This document shows, piece by piece, positions 1 to 8,373 of a stretch of 32,444 bases of DNA. The notes beneath the pieces are model-generated. The model searched no databases, was not told the DNA's origin, and worked only from the letters and a program-made list of their open reading frames with translations. How positions within the stretch are numbered: position 1 is the stretch's first letter; each line of letters starts with the position of its first letter. This DNA is from Fidelibacterota bacterium (GTDB lineage: Bacteria; Fidelibacterota; Marinisomatia; Marinisomatales; UBA1611), in NCBI GenBank assembly GCA_018671775.1, contig JABHGY010000098.1, positions 1 to 32,444 of the forward strand. The letters run 5' to 3'. The translations under genes and the position numbers were made by a program.

Positions 1-255
1 ATGTGGTGGCTGATTCGAGAAAAAAGAATCGTTGGGAATGCGTTGAATTCCGATGCTATTCTTGCCGATGCGAATTGCACAAGAGCTTGTATGCAATTAT
101 CGGTGGTTTTAATGATTTCAAGTTTGGGATATGAGTTATTTGAAATCGGAAGTATTGACGCCATTGGGTCACTTTTTATTGCGGGACTTGCTTTCCGAGA
201 AGGAAAAGAGTCTTTTGAGAAAGCAAAAAATCAAGGAACTTGTTGCGAATGTTAA
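1..255 (+). CDS. Cation-efflux-like membrane protein, C-terminal part (5' truncated by window)
   Basis: The reading frame is open from base 1, so the Met at base 1 may be internal and the true start lies outside. The 84 visible residues hold a motif like the late transmembrane part of cation diffusion facilitator-type transporters: an ADAxxTR segment around residues 22-28, a hydrophobic helix at about 32-46, a second helix at about 51-64 and the tail REGKESFEKAK. The protein ends in Cys-Cys-Glu-Cys, a plausible soft-metal ligand. There is no room for the cytoplasmic ferredoxin-like domain of classical CDF proteins, so this would be a short variant. The family call rests on motif resemblance only. 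The stop at 253-255 lies 38 nt before the likely start of the next gene. Confidence 0.45.
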   Translation: MWWLIREKRIVGNALNSDAILADANCTRACMQLSVVLMISSLGYELFEIGSIDAIGSLFIAGLAFREGKESFEKAKNQGTCCEC

Positions 256-293
256 TAAATTTAAATCACTCTAAAACATACAGAAAAACAATT

Positions 294-998
294 ATGATCA
301 AAAATATATTTTTATTAGGAGCATTTTTAATGATAGGATGCGAATCAAAACCTAAAGTAATCCATGTAGAAATTCATGGCGCTCTAAAAGAAATTATGCA
401 TGACGGTGCTAGGGAAGGGGTTGTTGCACTTTCTGATATTACGAATCAAGAGCATATTTATGGATTGGGCGCTTTGGAAGGTTTAGATGGAGAAATTCTT
501 ATTTGGGATTCAAAAGCTATTTTAACAAGAGCACAAAAGGAAGGGAAGGCTCATGTCTCTACTGAAGCTCATGGAGAAAAAGCCTTACTACTTGTTTCTA
601 CTCAAGTAAAAGAATGGATTGATATATCATTTAATAGTAAGGATTTAAAGGAATCATTGAATGATTATATTTATGATCAGGCAAAGAAAAATAAGCTAAA
701 CCCAGAAGAACCATTTCCTTTTATCATAGATGGCGAAATTGATAAAATCAAATGGCATATTATCAGTGATCCTGGCTTAGATGGGACGCATGATGATCAC
801 ATGAATAAGTCATGGAATCAAACTGATTCAAACATTAATGGTCAAGTATTGGGATTTTATTCCGTAAAACACCATGCGATTTTTACACACCATACTACGA
901 ATTCTCATATGCATTATTACGATGAAAAATCGGGTCTTTCTGGTCATGTGGATGAGTTAGAACTAGGGAAAAATATTATTTTGAGACTTCCCAAATAA
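294..998 (+). CDS. Alpha-acetolactate decarboxylase-like lipoprotein
   Basis: The family converts acetolactate to acetoin using a Zn ion held by three histidines in an HxH-x10-H pattern. This 234-residue protein shows exactly that spacing: H205-M-H207 and H218 (in GHV). The early part (GALKEIM near residue 30, then YGLGALEGLDGEIL) also matches the family. The start at 294 is chosen because it gives a clean lipoprotein signal: a short hydrophobic run, then a lipobox ending in G15-C16. An upstream in-frame start at 240 would bury the signal and overlap the previous gene. No clear Shine-Dalgarno is seen. Export of this normally cytoplasmic-type activity is unusual, though I recall similar secreted homologues in Bacteroidetes. 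The fold is fairly sure; the substrate is inference, because no acetolactate or acetoin pathway gene is nearby. Confidence 0.72.
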   Translation: MIKNIFLLGAFLMIGCESKPKVIHVEIHGALKEIMHDGAREGVVALSDITNQEHIYGLGALEGLDGEILIWDSKAILTRAQKEGKAHVSTEAHGEKALLLVSTQVKEWIDISFNSKDLKESLNDYIYDQAKKNKLNPEEPFPFIIDGEIDKIKWHIISDPGLDGTHDDHMNKSWNQTDSNINGQVLGFYSVKHHAIFTHHTTNSHMHYYDEKSGLSGHVDELELGKNIILRLPK

Positions 999-1044
999 AA
1001 TTATTGGCATTGTCTCTGCCTTTTGTAAATTCTGTTGTAATCCA

Positions 1045-2631
1045 ATGAAACAAACGATTCTAAAAAACATTAGTCGAATACTTATTTGTATCCTTCTGAC
1101 AGGCTCCATGCCTATCCCTCATACTTCAGTTTCATCTGTTCTTATATTTGGGCAATCCAAGAAAAAGAAAAAAAAGAAGCCTTCCTCAAAAAAGAAAAAA
1201 TCATCATCCAAAAAGAAGTCTTCTTCAAAGAAAAAGTCTTCAGGGAAGAAAAAAAGGTCTAAAAAGAAGAGAAAGAAATCTTCAGGGAAAAAGAAGCGCT
1301 CCTCAAAAAAGAAAAAAACGGCTTCGACACAAAAGCCTAAAAATGCGATTTCTATCGCTACTATGGCTGATGAGCTTTATACCTTAACTGGCGAACTAAA
1401 ATCCAGTCATAAAGAGTTAGCTCGTGCGACTCGTTATTTATACATTGATTCTGGGAAGAAAAAAATTGTTGCCATTGAATCTCGACCATTTTTTAGCACG
1501 AAAGATTATGAAACTGAAGCCAGCCGAAATCCTGGAAATTTACCATTGCAACGACGATTGGGACTTCATTACGAATCTCAGCAAAATTGGAATGGAGCGA
1601 AAGATGTTTATCTGCGAGAAATAGTCAAAAGCCCTCAAAATCCAGACACGCATTATTTTTTAGGCGCCTTGTACGCAAGTTTAGGTGAATATCAAAAAGC
1701 CCAGTGGTCATTTGAAGAAGCGCTTGAATTAGACCCTAACCATAAAGCCACCATCGATGCAATGGCACTGTTTGGGCAAACCCAAGAAGAAAAAGCATTT
1801 AGCAAAGGTATCTTGTTAAAGTCATCTAAAAAGAACCCTGATGGTCCTGCACAACAATTGACAATCATTCGTGATCGCCTACTAAAGGGAAATTATACGG
1901 AAGCACTTCAGTTGGCTCAAAATGCTCAAAAGAAATTCCCAACTCATCATGGCTTTGTCTATCTTGCTGGTAAATCTTATGAAAAAATGGATGATATAGA
2001 GAAAGCAAAATCCAATTATCAACGAGCCATTCAGTTAAATGCAAAGGATAAAGCTCCCCATGAAGCATTGGCGCACCTTTATTTTGATCAGGGAAAATAC
2101 ATCTATTCGGCTTTATCTTTTAGTGATGTAGTTTTCGTTGACCCGAGAGATGAAGATGCCCGATATATGCAGGGATTAAGCTACTTTAATGCGAAAGAAT
2201 GGGGGAGAGCCGCCGCCGCTTGGGAAGATTTATTGGTTTATGCTCCTCAACATACATTGGCGAAAAATCTATTGCCTCAAACGTATTATGTTTTAGCTGT
2301 TGAAAATAATCGATTGGGAAATCCCGCACTGGGAAGACGTGCTTTTCAAAATGCACTCTCCATTAATAATAATTCCTACGAATGGCTCCCTGGAGCAATG
2401 GCCACATTGGGAAATTATTATCGTGAAAAACGAATGTATAAAGAATCATTATCTGCATTTCAAGAAGTGTTAGAGTTGAGGCCAAATAATGCCAATGGAT
2501 ATCTTGGAATGGGCGTTACATACTGGAAAATGAACGAAAAACAATTGGCGGAAGCTTCATGGAAACGCACCTTAGAGATTGATCCAGATAATAACGAAGC
2601 AAAAAGTTGGCTCGTTCTTTCTTCTCATTGA
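1045..2631 (+). CDS. Exported TPR protein with long Lys/Ser-rich N-terminal segment
   Basis: 528 residues. A hydrophobic N-terminal stretch (about residues 9-25) looks like a signal peptide or anchor. It is followed at about 38-95 by an extreme low-complexity block made almost only of Lys, Ser and some Gly/Arg, and then by tandem tetratricopeptide repeats to the C-terminus. Repeat signatures such as YFLGALYASLGEYQKA, ALELDP and AIQLNAKDKAPHEALA are plain. TPR arrays bind other proteins; the basic block could bind polyanions such as LPS, nucleic acid or acidic surface polymers, which is inference. The stop is followed 11 nt later by another TPR protein and then ispG, suggesting co-transcription. 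It is not a recognised named gene. A short competing frame over the Lys-rich block is a by-product of the A-rich sequence. Confidence 0.8.
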   Translation: MKQTILKNISRILICILLTGSMPIPHTSVSSVLIFGQSKKKKKKKPSSKKKKSSSKKKSSSKKKSSGKKKRSKKKRKKSSGKKKRSSKKKKTASTQKPKNAISIATMADELYTLTGELKSSHKELARATRYLYIDSGKKKIVAIESRPFFSTKDYETEASRNPGNLPLQRRLGLHYESQQNWNGAKDVYLREIVKSPQNPDTHYFLGALYASLGEYQKAQWSFEEALELDPNHKATIDAMALFGQTQEEKAFSKGILLKSSKKNPDGPAQQLTIIRDRLLKGNYTEALQLAQNAQKKFPTHHGFVYLAGKSYEKMDDIEKAKSNYQRAIQLNAKDKAPHEALAHLYFDQGKYIYSALSFSDVVFVDPRDEDARYMQGLSYFNAKEWGRAAAAWEDLLVYAPQHTLAKNLLPQTYYVLAVENNRLGNPALGRRAFQNALSINNNSYEWLPGAMATLGNYYREKRMYKESLSAFQEVLELRPNNANGYLGMGVTYWKMNEKQLAEASWKRTLEIDPDNNEAKSWLVLSSH

Positions 2632-2642
2632 TTTTTTAAAAG

Positions 2643-3761
2643 ATGTACTTTAAATATTTTCTCCTTACAACTTTTGTAAGCGGGTGCCTTATAAGCCAAG
2701 AACTCCCTGGTGACGTACAGCTTAAAAAAGGCGTTATGGCCATGTATAATTATGAATATACGCAAGCAATTATTTTAATCGATTCAGTCAGAAATACATA
2801 TCCTGAGCATCCAGGTGCGCCTATGATTTGGGTGGGAGCAAAATGGCTTAAGGCTCAGGCCAATTTACCTACAGAACAAAGCATGGACACATTAGAAAAA
2901 TGCTTAAATGATATTCTTCCGATATATGAATCTTTAGTCAAAAAATATCCCAGTGATCCAATTTATCAATTGTATTATGGTTCAGCAAAAGGCTTATCAG
3001 CTCGAATTAGTTTAGGCGAAAAGAAATGGCTTCAAACCTTAATGCGTGCTTATGGCGGTTTTACCATGATTCAAAAGGCTTATGAAGATGATCCTGATCT
3101 CAATGATGCTTTGTTACCATTTGGTATTGTTGAATATTATGCAGGTATCAGTCCAAAAATTATACGCTGGCTCGTGGACTTTTATGGATTAAATCCATCC
3201 ACAGATTCGGGATTAGCAAAAATGGAAATAACTACAGAAAAAAGTGAATGGGCTTGGATTGAAGCGAAAGGTATTCTTTCTTTTTTATATCTATGGGTAG
3301 AAGATAAACCGTCTTGGGCATTAAGACACACAGAGGACCTCACCAAAAAATTTTCCAATAACTATTATTTTTATTTATTACATCTTGAAAGCCTCATTCG
3401 AACAGGAAATAAATCGGAAGCTGAACATTACCTAAAGATGAATGATGGAAAATTCGAAAAATTGACAGATAGGCAAAAACGTTGGTATTTTTCTTATGGT
3501 GAATATGAAAAGGCATTATTTGATTTCACATTTGAAAATAGTGATAATGCCTTAGATTATCTAGAATACGCTATCAAAGATTATGATGCAGAATTGGATA
3601 TCATTTTAGGAAATGCTTATTTGCTAAAGGGTAAAATCCATGATTTAAAAAAACAGAGAAAGGACGCTATTTCTGCCTATCAAAAATGCATCGAATTGGA
3701 TAATTTTTCATCTGCAATGAAGAAAGCAAATACATATTTGCTCAAACCCTTTTCTCCATAA
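2643..3761 (+). CDS. Exported TPR-like protein, candidate lipoprotein
   Basis: 372 residues with an N-terminal hydrophobic segment ending in V-S-G-C15, a usable lipobox, so outer-membrane or periplasmic anchoring is likely. The rest is helical and repeat-like. The middle segment (about 120-190, with YYGSAKGLSARISLG, a DALLPFGIVEYYAG motif and a WLVDFYGL motif) resembles TPR proteins of FCB bacteria. A final canonical TPR-like unit (AISAYQKCIELD) lies near residue 345. It sits 11 nt after the Lys-rich TPR protein and only 2 nt before ispG, so the three genes probably share a transcript. No enzymatic motif is visible. Its function is unknown; a scaffold role is only suggested by the repeats. 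Confidence 0.78.
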   Translation: MYFKYFLLTTFVSGCLISQELPGDVQLKKGVMAMYNYEYTQAIILIDSVRNTYPEHPGAPMIWVGAKWLKAQANLPTEQSMDTLEKCLNDILPIYESLVKKYPSDPIYQLYYGSAKGLSARISLGEKKWLQTLMRAYGGFTMIQKAYEDDPDLNDALLPFGIVEYYAGISPKIIRWLVDFYGLNPSTDSGLAKMEITTEKSEWAWIEAKGILSFLYLWVEDKPSWALRHTEDLTKKFSNNYYFYLLHLESLIRTGNKSEAEHYLKMNDGKFEKLTDRQKRWYFSYGEYEKALFDFTFENSDNALDYLEYAIKDYDAELDIILGNAYLLKGKIHDLKKQRKDAISAYQKCIELDNFSSAMKKANTYLLKPFSP

Positions 3762-3763
3762 TC

Positions 3764-5668
3764 ATGACATTATACTGCCATAGTTTAAGTCAATATAGTC
3801 GATTTAAAACGCGAGAAGTTAAAGTTGGCTCAGTTGGTATTGGAGGAAAAAATCCAATTCGAATTCAATCCATGACGACTACAAATACCATGGATACAGA
3901 AACATCTGTTGCCCAATCAATTCGCATGATCCACGCTGGGGCAGAATTAGTTCGCCTCACCGCACCCGGTATCAAAGATGCAGAAAACCTCAAAAACATT
4001 AAATCAGCATTACGAAAAAAAGGATATGATATACCTTTAGTAGCAGATATACATTTCACGCCCAATGCGGCTTTGATTGCAGCGGAGATTGTAGAAAAAG
4101 TAAGAATAAATCCTGGAAATTATGTGGACAAAAAACAATTTAAATCCATCGATTACACGGATCAATCTTATGAAGAAGAATTAGAAAGAATTCATGAAAG
4201 GTTTCTACCCTTAATTCGAGTTTGCAAGGAGAATGGAACTGCTTTAAGAATCGGAACGAATCACGGTTCACTGTCGGATCGTATTTTAAGCCGTTATGGT
4301 GATACGCCATTAGGCATGGTAGAATCAGCTTTAGAGTTTACACGCATTTGTATAGATGAAAATTTCCATGAAATCGTTTTTTCTATGAAAGCAAGTAATA
4401 CGCATGTGATGATTCAAGCCTATCGACTTTTAGTAAAAACCATGAAAAATGAAGGGATGAATTATCCACTCCATTTGGGCGTGACAGAAGCAGGCGAAGG
4501 GGAAGACGGACGTATTAAATCTGCCCTTGGCATTGGCGCATTATTAGAAGATGGAATAGGAGATACAATTCGTGTTTCTCTCACAGAAGAGCCAGAAAAT
4601 GAGCTTCCTGTAGCCCAATCTATCGTAGATAGAATTGAAAAACGCAAATATCACTTTATTCCTGAGAAAAAAATCTCTTTTGCTTACGACCCCTATTTTT
4701 ACAAACGAAACGAAGCCAAATCTATTTTAAATATCGGTGGAAATAATGTTCCAGTGGTAGTTTCCGATTTATCAAATATTAAAGTGATTTCTCTAGAAAA
4801 TTTGGAAAAAATAGGGCTACAATATTCATCTGAGAATGATAAATGGACATTGGGTGATTTATGCCCAGATTATATTTATCTCGGAAAGAATCTCTTAAAT
4901 TTTGTTTTACCTGAAAATATTGGATTGATTCAAAATTTTGCTGTTTGGAATGGTGAGGAAAGACATTTTCCACTGTTTACCACTATTTCAGAATTTGAAT
5001 CAAATAAAAAATCCGCTAAACTCAATTTTGTGCTACTGGAGAATCAAGAAGATTTAAAATTATTAAAAAATGTGAAAGAGCCATTTGTTTTAATATTAAT
5101 GGGCAAATCTGATTCTATTTTGTTAGAGCTTCGAACATTGTGTATGCAACTTGTAGAACATAATATTAACAGTCCTGTTTTACTATCGCGAAAAACATCA
5201 TCTTTAAATTTGGAATCACTACAATTGCACTTAGCGACGGACTTCGGTGGATTGCTTGCAGATGGATTTGGAGACGGGCTCATGACACTGGGAGATTCTC
5301 GGTTTGAAAAAATCAATCTCGTTTTATTTGGCATTTTGCAAGCAGCGCGCGTCCGCATTTCAAAAACCGAATATATTTCCTGTCCATCTTGTGGGCGAAC
5401 TTTATTTGATTTACAGAAGGTAACAGCCAATATTCGAGAAAGAACATCACATTTAAAGGGTGTGAAAATTGGAATTATGGGTTGCATTGTGAATGGTCCC
5501 GGAGAAATGGCAGATGCAGATTATGGTTATGTAGGAACGGGAAAAGAAAAAATATCCTTATATAAAGGACAAGAAAAAGTACAAGCCAACATTTCTGCAG
5601 ATTATGCAGTTGATGCCTTAATTCAACTTATCAAAGATCATGGAGATTGGTTTGAACCTACTTCCTGA
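3764..5668 (+). CDS. ispG: 4-hydroxy-3-methylbut-2-en-1-yl diphosphate synthase (long form)
   Basis: IspG (GcpE) reduces methylerythritol 2,4-cyclodiphosphate to HMBPP, the penultimate step of the MEP isoprenoid pathway, in the cytoplasm. The N-terminal TIM-barrel is clear (GGKNPIRIQSMTTTNTMDT, LVRLTAPG, LVADIHF, VRINPGN). The [4Fe-4S] domain has C540-P-S-C543 and IMGC574IVNGPGE, where Glu581 is the usual fourth ligand. At 634 residues it is far longer than the E. coli type (about 370). The extra domain between barrel and Fe-S domain (roughly 300-520) is the one found in plant, Chlamydia and Bacteroidetes enzymes. It starts 2 nt after the TPR gene with no visible Shine-Dalgarno, which suggests translational coupling. 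Confidence 0.97.
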   Translation: MTLYCHSLSQYSRFKTREVKVGSVGIGGKNPIRIQSMTTTNTMDTETSVAQSIRMIHAGAELVRLTAPGIKDAENLKNIKSALRKKGYDIPLVADIHFTPNAALIAAEIVEKVRINPGNYVDKKQFKSIDYTDQSYEEELERIHERFLPLIRVCKENGTALRIGTNHGSLSDRILSRYGDTPLGMVESALEFTRICIDENFHEIVFSMKASNTHVMIQAYRLLVKTMKNEGMNYPLHLGVTEAGEGEDGRIKSALGIGALLEDGIGDTIRVSLTEEPENELPVAQSIVDRIEKRKYHFIPEKKISFAYDPYFYKRNEAKSILNIGGNNVPVVVSDLSNIKVISLENLEKIGLQYSSENDKWTLGDLCPDYIYLGKNLLNFVLPENIGLIQNFAVWNGEERHFPLFTTISEFESNKKSAKLNFVLLENQEDLKLLKNVKEPFVLILMGKSDSILLELRTLCMQLVEHNINSPVLLSRKTSSLNLESLQLHLATDFGGLLADGFGDGLMTLGDSRFEKINLVLFGILQAARVRISKTEYISCPSCGRTLFDLQKVTANIRERTSHLKGVKIGIMGCIVNGPGEMADADYGYVGTGKEKISLYKGQEKVQANISADYAVDALIQLIKDHGDWFEPTS

Positions 5669-5677
5669 TTCGTATTG

Positions 5678-5692
5678 TTCAACATCGTTGAA
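5678..5692. repeat. Perfect 6-bp inverted repeat downstream of ispG
   Basis: The arms TTCAAC and GTTGAA are separated by 3 nt, just after the ispG stop and before the next gene. No T tract follows, so a terminator is unlikely. It overlaps a weak promoter-like TTGAAT (5688-5693) and could be a small operator. A function is not demonstrated. Confidence 0.3.
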
Positions 5693-5740
5693 TTATGTAT
5701 GTTTGCGGGTCAGATTATATCCCAATTTAAGAGGAAGCAC

Positions 5741-6196
5741 ATGAAAGGACTTCATATGAAAAAAATCCTAATAACACTATTTATCATCTTGATGAGTGTT
5801 CACGCAGAGCAAAATAAAAGCAACATATCTCCAGCAGTCGCTTATTGGAAAATGTTATCATTAGAAGAAAAGGAAATGTTTTTGTATTCATATTTGGTTC
5901 AAGTGTATGAAACAGATTCACAAATGAAAAAAGAAATTGGATATGGTGGTGTTTCAAAATGGTATTTTGAAAATCGAGCCGAATTGGTTTATGGCATTTT
6001 TGATAAATTAGATTCTACAGAAATATCGCAATTTGTAAAATGGATTGACGAATACTATTCTCACGGTGAATATGCAGATAGACCGTTTTATGAAGCTTTA
6101 GAATTTGCATACCGATTCCAAGATGCCTCTGGCGAAACCCTTTGGGAAAAGTATGAAAACCTAAAATTTGGTAAAATCAAGCCTGGGAGAAAATAA
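5741..6196 (+). CDS. Small secreted protein of unknown function
   Basis: I do not recognise this family. From the ATG at 5741 the protein has 151 residues. A second in-frame ATG at 5756 would begin MKKILITLF, and both have a purine-rich sequence upstream (GAGGAAG before 5741, AAAGGA before 5756). Either gives a typical signal peptide with cleavage after V-H-A. The mature part is soluble, aromatic and acidic (WKMLSLEEKEMFLYSYL, FVKWIDEYYS, ALEFAYRFQDASG), with no repeats or cysteine motifs. An upstream extension to 5675 lacks support. The stop overlaps the next start by one base (TAATG), so it is coupled to the small membrane protein that precedes comM. Confidence 0.7.
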   Translation: MKGLHMKKILITLFIILMSVHAEQNKSNISPAVAYWKMLSLEEKEMFLYSYLVQVYETDSQMKKEIGYGGVSKWYFENRAELVYGIFDKLDSTEISQFVKWIDEYYSHGEYADRPFYEALEFAYRFQDASGETLWEKYENLKFGKIKPGRK

Positions 6197-6378
6197 TGTC
6201 TTTTTTTAGGCCTATTTTTATTCAATCGTGGCTTGAGCTTTATAGAAAAGGTGGATTTAAGCAATTGATGAAAGAAAAAGGCTTCAAAGTTATTCTTTTG
6301 TTTACACTTTTTTATCTTATTCGAGATTCGATTATTTATATCATCATTCCTTATTTCGCATATAAATCTGTCTTTTAA
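6196..6378 (+). CDS. 60-residue membrane protein
   Basis: A short but credible gene: its ATG overlaps the previous stop and its stop directly abuts the comM start. It has a basic amphipathic N-terminus (YRKGGFKQLMKEKGFK) followed by a hydrophobic helix at about residues 31-55 containing the pattern YLIRDSIIYIIIPYF. I recall similar GG-x-GFK-x-YLIRD-x-YIIIPY mini-proteins in Bacteroidetes, but this cannot be checked here. The topology is probably a single inner-membrane helix or re-entrant pair. Its function is unknown. The tight packing between a secreted protein and comM suggests co-translation. Confidence 0.68.
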   Translation: MSFFRPIFIQSWLELYRKGGFKQLMKEKGFKVILLFTLFYLIRDSIIYIIIPYFAYKSVF

Positions 6379-7920
6379 ATGCTGGCGAAAGTTTTAAGCT
6401 CAGCTATCCTTGGCATTGATGCTTACATCGTTGAGGTAGAATGCCATATTACTGGCTCTAAACTGCCCAAATTCGTTACAGTCGGATTGCCAGAGGGTGC
6501 TGTAAGGGAAAGTAAAGAACGGGTCATGGCAGCCATTCAAAATTCGGGATACGCTTTTCCCATGAAATATATTACGGTCAATTTGGCACCCGCAGATATT
6601 CGCAAGGAAGGCTCAGCCTTCGATTTGCCAATAGCGGTTGGGCTTTTGGCAGCCGTAGGCGATGTATCAACGCAATATTTAAACAAACTACTCTTATTAG
6701 GCGAATTAGCATTAGATGGTTCTTTGCGTCCAATAAAAGGTGCACTTCCTGTAGCCATATGTGCAAAGGAAAAAGGGATTAAAGGATTGATTCTTCCAAC
6801 TGAAAATGCGCAAGAATCTAGCGTAGTTGACGGCATAAAAGTTGTGGGTGCCGATTCATTGCAAGAAGTGATTGATATTCTCAATGGAGAACTTGAAAAA
6901 GAAGTCAAGTCAATTGATTTGTCCCGATATTTTGAGCAACAAAAAAACTATACACTTGATTTTTCTGACGTTAAAGGTCAGGAACAAGTTAAGAGAGCGA
7001 TGGAGGTTGCCGCCGCTGGTGGACATAATGTTATATTGGTCGGTCCCCCTGGTAGTGGAAAAACAATGCTTTCAAAACGTTTGCCAAGTATTTTACCCGA
7101 TTTGACCTTGCAAGAAGCATTGGAAACCACAAAAATTCATTCTGTATCTGGAATGATGCCAGAAGGAATTGGACTCATCGGCGTTCGTCCATTTCGATCG
7201 CCACATCATACAATTTCTGATGCAGGACTGATTGGCGGTGGAGCCGTTCCTAGGCCTGGAGAAGTGAGTTTAGCTCATCATGGCGTATTATTCTTGGATG
7301 AATTGCCAGAATTCAAAAAAAATGTTTTGGAGGTTTTGCGTCAACCCTTAGAATCTGGCGATGTAACCATAGCGAGAGCAGCCATGTCTCTGAATTATCC
7401 CGCACGATTTATGATGGTCGCGTCCATGAATCCTTGTCCTTGTGGCTTTGCGACAGATCCGCATCATGAATGCACCTGCACGTCTCAAATGATTCAAAAA
7501 TATATGAGTCGAATTTCTGGACCCTTAATGGATCGAATTGATATTCATATTGATGTTCCTGCGGTTCAATTTTCTGAATTGAGCGAAAAGGAAGCTGGTG
7601 AGCCATCTATCAAAGTGAGAAAAAGAGTGCAACAAGCAAGAGAGACTCAGTTAGGACGATTTTCAAATGTCAATAATATGTATGCTAATGCACAAATGGA
7701 AACGAAGCAAATAAAAGATTATTGCGCTTTAAGTGAAGCCTCATCGACTTTACTAAAAACAGCAATGGAAAAGCTTGGGCTCTCCGCAAGAGCGTATGAT
7801 CGTATATTAAAAGTATCGCGCACGATTGCAGATTTAGAAGGAGAAAAATCTATTTTGCCAGTTCATGTGAGTGAAGCTATTCAATATCGTAGCTTGGATC
7901 GCAAATTATGGTTAGCCTAA
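6379..7920 (+). CDS. comM: YifB/ComM-type Mg-chelatase-like AAA+ ATPase
   Basis: 513 residues, the usual family length. ComM proteins are hexameric helicases that promote branch migration during natural transformation; in many species the role is untested. The N-terminal domain starts with MLAKVLSSAILGIDAYIVEVE and has the family-typical PKFVTVGLPEGAVRESKERV. The Walker A motif is G222-PPGSGKT, the Walker B motif is LFLDELPEF, and RSPHHTISD and a Cys-rich SMNPCPCG loop lie between and after them. The C-terminal Mg-chelatase lid (LSARAYDRILKVSRTIADLEG) is intact. No gap separates it from the preceding mini-gene. No other competence gene is present in this window. Confidence 0.95.
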   Translation: MLAKVLSSAILGIDAYIVEVECHITGSKLPKFVTVGLPEGAVRESKERVMAAIQNSGYAFPMKYITVNLAPADIRKEGSAFDLPIAVGLLAAVGDVSTQYLNKLLLLGELALDGSLRPIKGALPVAICAKEKGIKGLILPTENAQESSVVDGIKVVGADSLQEVIDILNGELEKEVKSIDLSRYFEQQKNYTLDFSDVKGQEQVKRAMEVAAAGGHNVILVGPPGSGKTMLSKRLPSILPDLTLQEALETTKIHSVSGMMPEGIGLIGVRPFRSPHHTISDAGLIGGGAVPRPGEVSLAHHGVLFLDELPEFKKNVLEVLRQPLESGDVTIARAAMSLNYPARFMMVASMNPCPCGFATDPHHECTCTSQMIQKYMSRISGPLMDRIDIHIDVPAVQFSELSEKEAGEPSIKVRKRVQQARETQLGRFSNVNNMYANAQMETKQIKDYCALSEASSTLLKTAMEKLGLSARAYDRILKVSRTIADLEGEKSILPVHVSEAIQYRSLDRKLWLA

Positions 7921-7938
7921 GATAGGACAAAATCAATC

Positions 7939-8373
7939 ATGCATAAAAAAAAATATAGTCGTTCTGATTTTGATTTTTGGGTTAATATGGAAACCCGGTG
8001 GCGAGATCTGGATGCCTTAAGACACGTGAATCATGCTACATTTTTGACCCTCATGGAAAGCGCTCGCTTAGATTTGTATCGAGATTTAGGTATGGATAAA
8101 GAACGATGGCTTTCTCAAACGTCAACCATTCTTGGTGGCATGGAAATTTCATGGTTACAGCAAGTAAATCATCCTAGCAAATTGGATATTGGACAACGTT
8201 TAACACGAATTGGAACCACAAGCTTTGATTTGCTTACGGGCATATTTAGAAAAAATGAGTCAAGTCCTGTTTGCATTGCCCTTTTTAAATTAATTACGTT
8301 TGACTTTGAGACAAATAGTCCAGTCCCTGTGCCAAATAGCTTTCATAATAGGCTAAATCCATTTGAACGATAA
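7939..8373 (+). CDS. Acyl-CoA thioesterase, 4HBT hotdog family
   Basis: 144 residues, the size of YbgC/FadM-type hotdog thioesterases that hydrolyse acyl-CoA. The N-terminal active-site region reads RWRDLDALRHVNH at residues 20-32, with the Asp and the HVNH segment typical of the family, followed by the ARLDLYRDLG helix and the strand GGMEISWLQQV. The C-terminal beta-strands are complete. It starts 18 nt after comM, and the ATG of the next gene directly follows its stop (TAAATG), so it is in an operon with the FAD/Fe-S dehydrogenase. The natural substrate cannot be told. Confidence 0.85.
   Translation: MHKKKYSRSDFDFWVNMETRWRDLDALRHVNHATFLTLMESARLDLYRDLGMDKERWLSQTSTILGGMEISWLQQVNHPSKLDIGQRLTRIGTTSFDLLTGIFRKNESSPVCIALFKLITFDFETNSPVPVPNSFHNRLNPFER

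Noticed and set aside
5044-5487. 147-codon minus-strand open frame opposite ispG
   Set aside because: It lies wholly antisense to the ispG insert and Fe-S domain, has no Shine-Dalgarno and its protein has no recognisable composition or motif.
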